DNA of 64,000 nt, taken from the NCBI GenBank assembly GCA_015501605.1, contig JADNRZ010000002.1:1-64000 (forward strand). The letters run 5' to 3'. Numbering within the stretch: the stretch's first letter is position 1; each line of letters opens with the position of its first letter. Of this stretch, positions 31,662 to 41,088 are shown in pieces. A model generated the notes under the pieces. The model was not told where the DNA came from. It did no database searches and saw only the letters and a list, made by a program, of their open reading frames with translations. The stretch is from Panaeolus papilionaceus. Taxonomy: Eukaryota > Basidiomycota > Agaricomycetes > Agaricales. Made by a program: the position numbers and the translations under genes.

Positions 31662-34595
31662 CTACTCATCCTTCTTAACCTTCTTTTTCGGCGGCTCATC
31701 CTCCTCCCCATCCTTCTTCGCCTTCGCCTTGGGCTTGGGCTTAGCCTTAGGTTTCGGCTTATCCTCATCATCCACGTCCATCTTATCCTCTCCATCCTTT
31801 TTCTTCGCTGGCGCAGCCTTAGGCTTCGGCTTAGGTTTGGCCTTTGGCTTATCCTCATCATCCACATCCATAGCATCTTCATCCTTCTTCTTGTCCTTGC
31901 CCTTCTCCTTCGGTGCTGCCTTGGGCTTTGGTTTCGCTTTTGGCTTCTCCTTTTTTTCCTTCTCGCCCTCGCCCTCTTCGTCATCTGATGCCGACCCGCT
32001 CTTCTTCGCTGCGGCTTTCTTCTTCACTGGTGCCTTCTTCTTCACGGCTTTCGTCAGCGCGAGATCTCCTGATGCGTCAGAGGCGGTTTCGGCGCCTGAG
32101 GATGAGTCGGTGTCGGAGGGTGAGCCAGAGTCGGAATCTGAGGCTGCGAAGTCCTCTGTGGGGGTTGTTAGCTATGTTGAAGGTGGGACAAGAATGAAAA
32201 GGGGGAAAAATAAAGAAAATGCGTGATGAAAAAACATGGTGTTAACATGATGAGAGGGGTGAAAAAATGAGAGTCGTGACGGCGAAAATTATAAGAGCGA
32301 CGCGGGGAGAAAGAGTGAGATATGTATACGACGGAGAAGAAAGGAAATCGCGAATTTGAAAATGTAAGCGAGAGCTAGGACACCATCAAATATGTGGAAA
32401 CGAGAAGAACGTTCAAGTCAAGTTAAAAATTAAACGTAAACACGCGCTGTGAAAAGAGCACGAAACAAGGAATGAAACAGGATAGGATAAGTGTGGTATT
32501 TTAATGGGAGAAAGTATGAATTTAATCAGCGAGAAGTGATAGAACATGAAAGGAGGTTTGAAAGACGAGGAAAGGAAGCACAGAAGTAGACCAAGTGAAG
32601 ATTGAAAGGAGTAAAAAATAAGAACGACGAGTCAAAGGGACGGGAATGAAAGAAAAAAAACCCGACGCGAAAAACGCGAAAAGAACACGATAAAAATACC
32701 AAATACCAAAAAGAAATACCACATACCATCATCCTCACTATCCTCATCCAAATCCGCCCCCCTCTTCACCGTCACCTCCTTCTTTTTCTTCCCCCTCCTC
32801 CGCCCTCCCTCATCGCTCTCACTATCACTCAACACACTCTGCATGCTCTCGTCGTCGTCATCATCCCCAACATCGCCTAGCAACAAGTCCGCATCCGGCA
32901 CCATCTCGCTCTTGACCCGCACGCCCTTTTCACGCAAGAACGCCTCGGTGACTTCGTATTCTTCCTTGTTGAGAGAGGTGAAAGCGTGTTCTGGGCCGGA
33001 TTTGGTGACGATCTTCATGTCAAAGGTGCGACCTGTGGTGGTGGATGCGGCTGCTGCGACGCGCGAAAAGACGATTTGTTGGATGTCGGATAACTCGATG
33101 AGGAGAGGGGTTTTGGAAACGAAGAAGATGTATCGTTCCAGGAAGAACAAGTCTCCAGCGATGGCCTTGAGGTTGGCCTTGAGACCAGGATGGCCTTCCC
33201 TAGACTGGAACGACCCAGACCCGATGATCTTCTTGGACGCAAGGGAGCGGAACACGGAGGAGATGACCTCGTACGTGGGGCTTCATACGACTTTTTGAGT
33301 TTCCCCTCGTATTTGTTGTCCAAATCGGATTGGGAGATGTTGAGCTCTGCGACGATTTCTTCTTCGCGGGTGAATTGCATGACGAGGTATTGGTAGAGCG
33401 TTTGTCCTTGACGGATGGGGGTGCTTAGACCGAGCTGTGAACGTGTTAGAAAGGGCGAGAATAAAGAGAAGGGGGACGTACGATGAAGAGAACGTGCATG
33501 TCATCCTTGGGAAGAAGGAAAAGGCGCGCTATGCTCTGGTAAAGGACCTTGTAGTCATATGTGCGACCACGCAGACGCAAGAAGTCGGGGAACATCTCCA
33601 TATCGTACCGCCCACGCGGCGTGAGGACGAGCACCTCTTCAAAGCTGAGAATCATCTTGCCTGTCATCTGCCCAATATTCGCCTTTTCCTTGATCGTATC
33701 ATGGAACACCTGCGCAGCGCTGATCTCTTCTTCTTCAATCTCCTCCTCATCAGCTGCGTCATCACCTCCTCGTCCCCCTCCTCTCCTTCATTGACCTTGA
33801 CCTTGGAAGCTGACCCCGCGCGGAGTTTGGTCATGGTTCCTGGGACGTAGAACCGGATTTCGGTGAGCTCGTCTCCCATTTGAGTTTTTGCTTTTGAACC
33901 TGAGGGTGTAAGGTTGGAGAATTCGAGTGACACTTCTGTTTTTCCTGGCGATGTTGGAGTTGGCGACATGGTTGAGGGGAAGCTCAAAGATGGTGCGGTC
34001 TTGGACCATAAAAGCGAGGTCTTGGCCTGAGACGAAGATGAGAAGTGGGGTTAGGGACGATGGGAGTGAGATACGTACCTTGGAAGTCTGTGATACCCCA
34101 GTTCCAGCCTTTGAAAGAAACGTCGCGTGTTTCTAGCTGATGCTAAAGTACTCTTTCAAGAGTTTTTGGAGACGATCGTGATCCTGGTGATCATGAGTAA
34201 AATTGAGCAGCATAAACGAAAAGGCTTACCTCTGCCTCAAATCCGTCGAATTTCTCTTTACTAAACCGCTCACTATCCTGTAGTCGAGTCAGAAAATCAA
34301 CATAAATGACAGATCAATGAGTGGACGTACTCCGCCTGATTCATCTGGTTTATCGTGCTTGACCCCGAATCTTAGCTGATATTTTCGCGCAACACGTATC
34401 CACTGAGCCCATTTTATGGATGCTGAGGGGTAGGTGAGGACAGTGCCGTCTCCTCCTCTCCAACCCACCCCACTGACAGCAAGACGAAATTCTGAGTCAT
34501 AACGCGTCAATTCCAGTCAAAAAAGCCGCGAAAAATGACCCACTCCCAATTTCAGGCTTAAGCCCGTGATAAATCCTATCAAATTCAACGACCAT
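31662..34595 (-). CDS. POB3: FACT complex subunit Pob3/SSRP1, with frameshifts in this sequence
   Basis: Pob3 pairs with Spt16 in FACT, which handles H2A-H2B during transcription and replication. Exons on the minus strand: 34544-34595 (MVVEFDRIYHGLKPEIG), 34331-34491, 34230-34277, 34079-34183, 33482-34026, 32727-33434 and 31662-32155. Conserved blocks are present in order: KGWNWG, PGKTEVSLEF, a long PH-domain part (PRGRYDMEMFPDFLRLRGRTYDYKVLY), IIGSGSF, the acidic segment (DDDDDES...), and a Lys/Pro/acidic tail rich in KPKAKPKPK with no HMG box, as in fungi. At least four single-base shifts break the frame, near 34136 (after YFSIS), 33940, 33775 and 33287. Protein residues on either side remain conserved and no nonsense change is otherwise needed. 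The last intron (32156-32726) is 571 bases, ten times the local norm. Confidence 0.85.
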
Positions 34596-34767
34596 GACAA
34601 TGAAACGAGGAGAGGTAGGGAGAGAAGATGAGAGTTGGCAATGAAAGAGCCGAGACGCGTGGCGGAGATTGAAATGTGTGTGTTGTAAGTGGATTGCCAA
34701 ATGCAGACGCGTTCGACCCTCACACAGCCCTTTGGTCTTTCATCTTGAAGACTTGCGACGATTGAAG

Positions 34768-37261
34768 ATGGCGTTTGCGAATATGGTGGAAACTGCCGAG
34801 TCGAGGTCTAGGGATATGCAAGAGAGAACATTTTGTAAATGGTGCGTTAAAGGTGGCGAGAGATAGCGAAACTGATGGTTGGGATAGGTTGAACACCAAG
34901 TTGGAGGCAAATGGATACCCGCCCATGATCTCGCTTGTTCGTGATTTATCGGATGGAGTTAGACTTATACAGTTAATGGTCAGTGAATCTCTGTTCCTGA
35001 TATCTTTGACTGACGAGGAATAGGAAATCATGGGTACGCTTTAGTTGGAAGACGGTCGACTAGTTACTCATGATGATCAGGCGACACTTCATTGGGGCGA
35101 TACAACAGGAATCCAAGGATTAGAGTTCAGAAAGCGGAGAATGTGAATAGGGCGTTGGAGTTTATCACGTCCAGAGGGGTGAAGCTCACAAATATCGGTC
35201 CAGAGGGTGAGTCATCGCTGAGTTTTCTTTGATGCGCTAGCTGACCATCTTTCAAGATATCATTGACGGGAATATCAAACTTATCCTTGGAATGATATGG
35301 ACTCTTATTCTCAGATTCACCATTGCCGATATAAGGTACGTGGATTTGCTGCCTTTTCTTTCAAAACTAACGCGACGTTCAGTGAGGAAGGTCTTTCAGC
35401 AAAGGAGGGTCTGCTCCTCTGGTGTCAACGCAAGACTAAGCCATACGACGATGTCAACGTTCAAGATTTCTCTTACAGCTGGCAGGATGGTCTTGCTCTG
35501 TGAGTTGATGGTTTTTCTCTCAATGACCACGTTCTAATTCCCTCAGATGTGCACTCATTCATTGCCATCGGACCAGACCTCATCGACTATGAGAAACTCG
35601 ACAAAGTGCGTTCCATTCGCCCTTTCTTCCCCCTCTCTCATCCTCTTCAAGACTGCTCGTCACGAAAACACCCGTCTCGCTTTCACAGTTGCCGCAGAAT
35701 CACTCAACATCCCCGTACGTCCGCTCCCCAATTTTTTCTTCCACTGATCTCACATTCCCCAGCCCATCCTTGAAGTCGAAGATTTATGCGACAGCACCCA
35801 CCCCGATGAACGATCCGTCATGACCTACATCGCCTCTTTCTTTCACGCTTTCTCAACTATGGGTCCGTTCTCTGCTCTTCTCCCCTCATCCGTCTAACAC
35901 CTCTTCCTCAGATCAAGAAGAGACGATCGCGCGACGCGTTGAAAAGTTTGCAGAGCTCATGCAATCGGTATGGGTCATTAGAAACGACTATGAGCGTCGT
36001 ATGCAACTCGTGCGTTCCCTCTTCCTCCTTCATTTCCTTCCTCGTTCAAAGTGCATTTCTCAGCTCCTCGCCTCCATCCGCTCCACCCTCTCCTCATGGG
36101 CCTCCACCACATTCACATCCTCATACTCCGACACCAAAGCCCTTCAATCCCAATTCCTAGCATACAAATCCACAACGAAACGGATTGGGTCGCAGAGAGA
36201 CAGGATATCACGACGCTATTCTCGAATGTGCAGACAAAACTCAGAACGTATGGGATGCGGAAGTATGTCCCGCCTGAGGGACTGAGGTTGGAAGATATGG
36301 AGGAGTGGTGGGGACGGTTGGTCGGTGGAGAGAGGGAGAGGGGTAAGAGGATTAATGAGATGATTAGAGGGTTCGTCACCTTATTTCTTTGTTAATATGG
36401 GTGCTAATTTCGGAACAGGATCAAGGAAGAGTTGCGGATTAAATTTGCGAATCTCGCGAATGACTTTTCGGCGCGTCTGGATGCGCTGAACCGAGAACTT
36501 GCACAACTATTTGGTCCTCTTGAATCGCAACAAACCTACATCCGCGACCTCTCCACCACCCTCATCCCCTCGCTCACCCAGCGCCTTGAAGAAGTCGCTG
36601 ATGCCGAAGCGCAAGGAGACGAGGCGAATGTAGAAGAGAATGACCACACCGTATTCACTACCTCGATCTCTCATTCGAGTTGAGCCTCGTATCAAAAGCA
36701 TCAACGCCAAAGCCGCATTCATCGAGAACCAGATCGTCTCATCAAAGCAAACCAACCTCTCCCCATCCCAACTCGAGACATTCGAGTCCACGTTCCGATA
36801 CTTGACAAGGACGGCACCAACACCCTTTCGCACTCTGAGATGATCGCTGCCTAGCGAGTTTGGGGATAGTGTATGGGGAAGAGGATATGGATTCCATATA
36901 TGAGGGGCTGGTGGAGGCGTTTGGAGCGGTGAGCTTTGAGGCTTTGTGAGTTGTGGATATTGTGCAGGATCATGGGGGGCTGAACAGTGAGGGAGGCATT
37001 GGGGGCGTGGCGAGGGGGAAGGCGAGTATTCTTATTCTATCTCTTAGTTTTACTGATGAGGTATAGGCGTATATCACGGAACTCGACCTCCGACAAGCGC
37101 ACCTCCCTGTTCAGGCGATCGAGTACCTCAAATCGGCAATGCCGAGTGAGAAGACGAAGGAGGGCAATATGCAGTATGATTATGCGAGGTTTATTGATGA
37201 GGTTTTCGAGGATCCGGAGGAGGGTTATGACGTGGATGGGGGGAGGGAAGAGAGGGATTAA
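34768..37261 (+). CDS. Alpha-actinin (CH-CH, spectrin-like, EF-hand), with frameshifts
   Basis: This is an actin-crosslinking protein. Exons begin at 34768 (…MQERTFCKW), 34888, 35024 (a 10-base exon), 35081, 35257, 35393, 35547, 35652, 35763, 35912, 36052 and 36419, running to a stop near 37261. CH domain 1 contains [19 protein letters not shown] and [11 protein letters not shown] domain 2 contains [12 protein letters not shown] and [15 protein letters not shown], then [12 protein letters not shown] spectrin-like stretch and a C-terminal EF-hand-like part follow ([18 protein letters not shown]). Single-base shifts occur near 35570, 36187, 36802, 36853 and 36945. One intron near 37022-37067 appears to use a GC donor (AAG-GCGAGT). 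It is divergent from pob3 with a 172-base spacer between start codons. Confidence 0.85.
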
Positions 37262-38124
37262 GGTAGAGTAGCGTAGATGTTTTGGTGTCGGACATTTGTG
37301 TAATGATTTCCTCTTCGATTCATATGACGCGTAACATAAGAACGAGGGACTGTCCAGATGAGATAAACGACGAATGATTCATCGTGACATCGATTATCGG
37401 ATGATTGGGCACCTTTCACACCAACTCCCTCCATCTCTCCTACGCAGAATTATTCACGTACTAAAAACACTATATCGTCGCCGATATTGCCATCATGGAT
37501 ATTCCTAAAATGAACTGACTTCATTGACATTCGTTCCACAACCAGTTGTATTCGAACTTAGCACCTACCTGATCCCATCAGCGGGCATGTACGTAGCTGT
37601 TCTGTTGTCCAACAAGGTTGAATGGATATAAATCAAGGTATATACCTGCTTCAAGTATCGTTGCTGTGCAACAGACGAAGGCACCTCGACATTCATTATG
37701 GAGACTCGCCGACATTCATCCGTCGAGTTCTGACATTCTACGAGCTCGAGCGCCCGCTTGATGAGTAAGTTGTGAGCGAAAGTGGAAAATTAGCGCTGAT
37801 AGTCGCCATCTATCAAGTACAATTAACCTTTTGACCTTTTTAAGCTTCGTTTCAATAAATCCATGAATCGTTGAGAACCTTGCAATTGAACTTTTTATAT
37901 GATCAGGTCTCTGGCCACATTCTGCAAGGTTGTCGAGAGAAAGGGCACCCAAGTGAAAGAACAACGGTTTCTTAGCAGGGATGTTGTCAGGCTATAAATA
38001 CCCGTAAGCGTTTAATTGCGATCTCTACCACATACCGGAGACCGACTTCGGCGGGCCTGATTTATGCCTTACTAAGGTACTTCAGACATCACTGACACTG
38101 TCCTCAAGCCCGCAATCAGGGTGG
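37262..38124. other. Intergenic, no gene seen
   Basis: 3' flank of alpha-actinin and upstream debris of the laccase remnant. No feature recognised. Confidence 0.45.
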
Positions 38125-38880
38125 AACGTTCTGGTACCATTCTCATGACTGTGCGCTACACATCCATTCATTTGCTCATTCTATAAATAGCTTACATGAC
38201 GGATTGATCCACCTATCTAGCTACGCAGTCTGTGACGGCCTTCGTGTGGCTATGGTCGTCTATAATCCTACGGGTCCTCACAAACAGTTGTATGACATTG
38301 ACAATGGTGAGTAGGGGTGTAAATAACGAGGCGCTATGTATAGAATTTATGCAATTTACGTATCACGGGCTAACGGTTTAACAGAAAGCACCGGTATCAC
38401 CCTTGCTGATTCGTACCACGCCCTCGCGCCTGTCGCTGGTTCCATTCCTTCTCCTGATGCTACTCTCATCCATGGAATTGGACGCTATCTCAGAAGACCG
38501 TCCGTCCCACTTGCAGTAGTAAACGTACAGCGTAACAAGCGCTACAGGTTCCGCCTTGCCAATATTGCCTGCAGTCCGAACAACCACTTCTCCATCGACG
38601 GTCATGCTTTAGTAAGCATCATCCCCTTTTCGAACGTAGTACTGAGGTCCTGACATCGCAAAATAGACCATCATTGAAGTCGAAACCGTCAACGTCCACC
38701 CTACACTGTGACCTCTATTGAGATCTTCGCTGGCCATCGCTATTCCTTCATCGTGCACATCTAGATGCCAGTTAACAACTACTGGATTCGGGCTAACCCC
38801 AACAACGGGAACCTCGGACACGAAGGAATTATCAACTCAGCAATTCTGCGTTATTACGCTATCTTTGGGGACGATGATTG
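38125..38880 (+). pseudogene. Laccase (multicopper oxidase) pseudogene
   Basis: The copper-binding block GGTFWYHSH is encoded near 38129-38156. After a degenerate intron come [24 protein letters not shown], then LADSYHALAPVAGSIPSPDA, then NVQRNKRYRFRLANIACSPN and FSIDGHAL. The last recognisable parts are VTSIEIFAGHRYSF and [13 protein letters not shown]. These are domain 1-2 signatures of basidiomycete laccases. Damage includes a missing base before CDGLR, a lost base after NVHP (about 38701), and an in-frame TAG before the NNYWIRANP block (about 38762). The N-terminus and the whole C-terminal domain with the type-1 copper site are absent. Introns still have usable GTGAGT/TAACAG ends. It abuts the lectin fragment at 38921. 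Confidence 0.85.
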
Positions 38881-38920
38881 AGGTGACCGTTTGTCATCGG
38901 AATATCCTGTGACATGTAGA

Positions 38921-39243
38921 AATCCAATGGTCAACAAGTCCTCAACATGGGTGGCAGCGGTACCTCTGGTACCATCCGCTTCGTTGCTGATAACGGCGAG
39001 AACTTCATCGTCGCACTTGGCGTTCACAACTACAAGCGATGGTGCGACATCGTCACCAACCTCGGAAGGGATCAAACTGGCACCGTGATCAATCCTCAGT
39101 ACTACAATGATGGACCACGCGCTTACCAACGCGAGAAGCAACTTGCCTCCTACAGCGTTAAGAACGCGAAGGGTCGCCAGTTTGCTGTTAAATTCACTGA
39201 TGGTGAAGGCCAGGACCTTGCTTGCGACATCATCGTCGGATAG
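38921..39243 (+). pseudogene. Fungal fruit-body lectin, C-terminal three-quarters (inverted piece)
   Basis: Encodes the lectin from within codon 36 to the stop at 39241-39243. It is very close to the intact gene at 40660 (MGGSGTSGTIRFVADNGEN, HNYKRWCDI, SVKNAKGRQFAVKF) with a handful of changes. There is no start codon in the right place and no N-terminal strand. The missing first 35 codons lie on the opposite strand at 39447-39551. The 3' side keeps a GTGAGT...TTCTAG intron-like segment that parallels the 3'-UTR intron of the intact gene. Confidence 0.9.
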
Positions 39244-39446
39244 ACGTGAGTATCTTTCTTACTGCGTGATTGCATATATTGACATTATGAACGGTTCTAG
39301 GATGCTCTCTATTTCAAGAGGAGTGTATTACTATGCTGCATTGTGCAATATCATTACCCTCGACCTCTGTATCAACATGTTTACCCAAATATATTCTCTG
39401 TCCGATATATTCGTTCAATCTTTCCAGCGTTAATTCTACATCATTT

Positions 39447-39551
39447 AGTCCAGGTGCCGCCGTTGGCGTAGTTCCAGACGGTTTGCTCGACGACGTGGAA
39501 GAAGGCGGTGAGGTTGGTTTGGAAGACGCAGACGACGATCTTGTAAGATAT
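39447..39551 (-). pseudogene. Fungal fruit-body lectin, N-terminal piece (opposite strand)
   Basis: On the minus strand this encodes residues 2 to 35 of the lectin (SYKIVVCVFQTN..., ending NYANGGTWT), stopping where the 38921 piece begins. The initiator codon has become ATA. Upstream on the minus strand is a TATAAAAAG box (39684-39692) and a leader, so this piece keeps the original promoter. Confidence 0.88.
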
Positions 39552-39683
39552 CTATGATGGAATATGAGTCCGACGCTTTTGAGATGAACAGGGTGGACGT
39601 CTACATCCTTGTTGGAAAAGGCTTGTTGATTCTTCACTTGCGAGTGATGAAACGATTCTGTAGAGTCCGAGTCGTCTTGCAGT

Positions 39684-39692
39684 CTTTTTATA
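39684..39692 (-). promoter_or_regulatory. TATA box of the split lectin copy
   Basis: TATAAAAAG on the minus strand, about 135 bases before the former start codon of the N-terminal lectin piece. That is a similar distance to the TATAAAG box of the intact lectin. Confidence 0.5.
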
Positions 39693-40553
39693 CTAAATAT
39701 TACGTCACCATGAACAGTCTTAAGATATGATAGAAAGACGATGAGCACCATGAAGTCACTTACCTCCACCCAGTCAACCCACAACACACACCCCTCAAAG
39801 TCTACTTGGCACATCCCCGTTAGTTCGTTTCGTTCTGTCGCTAGAATGTGGTGAGTAGCTTTCGATACTCCACGATATGCCGCCGCCTCCAAATTAACGA
39901 CCCCACCACGCCATCGATTGATACAATAATTCTGAACACAACACGCACACTTAATCTGACCCAGGGAATATACATGAGCCGACCAGCACTCACGGTTGCT
40001 CATGAAGAATGATTGAACCAACACACCGCAAATCTGAATCAGAAAAAATATCAGTCAATAGTACCAGGCCTGACCCAGTTCGCGCTCGCATACGGGTGAC
40101 GAGTCTCTACATGGCACATACTCACGAGTTCATTAAAGTAGCGAACCTCTCCCATCCATCACCGGAGCTCTTCAATTTCCTAACCCCAGACTCGCACACC
40201 TGATGAAAGTCTGAGGTTAATTCAACGCTTCTAGAGATTCACGACGAACCGGACCTTCATCTGCCGATGTCGAGGAAGCTATTCATTGAGCTTCGTTGCC
40301 AAATGACATTAGGTGCCGCATTGATTTAATGAAACCAAGCGTGAATCGGCATCACGGGGATGGCGAGCTGGCGTCGTCATAACCCCGAAAGCTAATTGCC
40401 ACCGCCAAAGCTATCGAATGTAACGATGGGGTTGCGTCGATGAAGGTTGGCGATGATGGCATGAGGTCCCACAGTCTCTGAACAGAAGCCGTACGTGTGG
40501 GGTTGGGACGAGAATGAAGGAGACGGAACGCGAAGACTGACTTCAAATTTTGC
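39693..40553. other. Shared upstream region between two lectin copies
   Basis: The split copy (minus) and the intact copy (plus) were originally head to head, so this interval was a bidirectional promoter region. No gene or repeat recognised in it. Confidence 0.5.
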
Positions 40554-40560
40554 TATAAAG
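40554..40560 (+). promoter_or_regulatory. TATA box of lectin gene
   Basis: TATAAAG lies 106 bases upstream of the lectin ATG. Confidence 0.6.
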
Positions 40561-40659
40561 GCTCGTCTATCTGGGCTTGAGCAAGTAAACCAACAAGCAA
40601 ACAAATAAGTAGGTCATTTGTCTCCGATCACAGACCCATAGAACTCACCTAGGTTTAGA

Positions 40660-41088
40660 ATGTCCTACAAGATTGTCGTCCGCGTTTACCAAACCAACCC
40701 CACCGCCTTCTTCCACGTCGTCGAGCAAACCGTCTGGAACTACGCCAACGGCGGCACCTGGACCGAATCCAACGGTCAACAAGTCCTCACCATGGGTGGC
40801 AGCGGTACCTCTGGCACCATCCGCTTCGTTGCTGATAACGGCGAGAACTTCATCGTCGCTCTCGGCGTCCACAACTACAAGCGGTGGTGTGATATCGTCA
40901 CCAACCTCAAGGGCGACCAAACTGGCACTGTCATCAACCCACAATACTACCACGATGGACCACGTGCTTACCAGCGCGAGAAGCAGTTGGCCTCTTACAG
41001 CGTCAAGAACGCGAAGGGTCGTCAGTTCGCCGTCAAGTTCACCGATGGTGAGGGCCACGATCTCACCTGCGACATTATCGTTGGATGA
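40660..41088 (+). CDS. Fungal fruit-body lectin (142 aa)
   Basis: Single coding exon of 142 codons, the usual length for the fungal fruit-body lectin family (PF07367; the Agaricus bisporus and Xerocomus lectins belong here). There is no signal peptide, as expected for these cytosolic defence lectins. Recognisable family blocks include QTNPTAFFHVVEQTVW, YANGGTW, TMGGSGTSGTIRF and NYKRWCDIV. Members bind T-antigen-type galactosides and GlcNAc-terminated glycans and protect fruit bodies against animals. The stop is followed at once by GTGAGT, and an acceptor-like TTACGCAG lies about 50 bases on, so a 3'-UTR intron is likely. A broken paralogue lies 1.1-1.7 kb upstream. Confidence 0.93.
   Translation: MSYKIVVRVYQTNPTAFFHVVEQTVWNYANGGTWTESNGQQVLTMGGSGTSGTIRFVADNGENFIVALGVHNYKRWCDIVTNLKGDQTGTVINPQYYHDGPRAYQREKQLASYSVKNAKGRQFAVKFTDGEGHDLTCDIIVG

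Noticed and set aside
31570..32226. 218-codon plus-strand frame rich in Phe/Ser/Gly
   Set aside because: It is the complement of the Lys/Pro/acidic tail of pob3. The minus-strand reading matches Pob3 C-terminal character and splices in phase.
39314..40024. 236-codon minus-strand frame
   Set aside because: Its C-terminal part overlaps the lectin N-terminal piece out of frame. The true coding signal there is the lectin frame, and the rest is promoter and leader.
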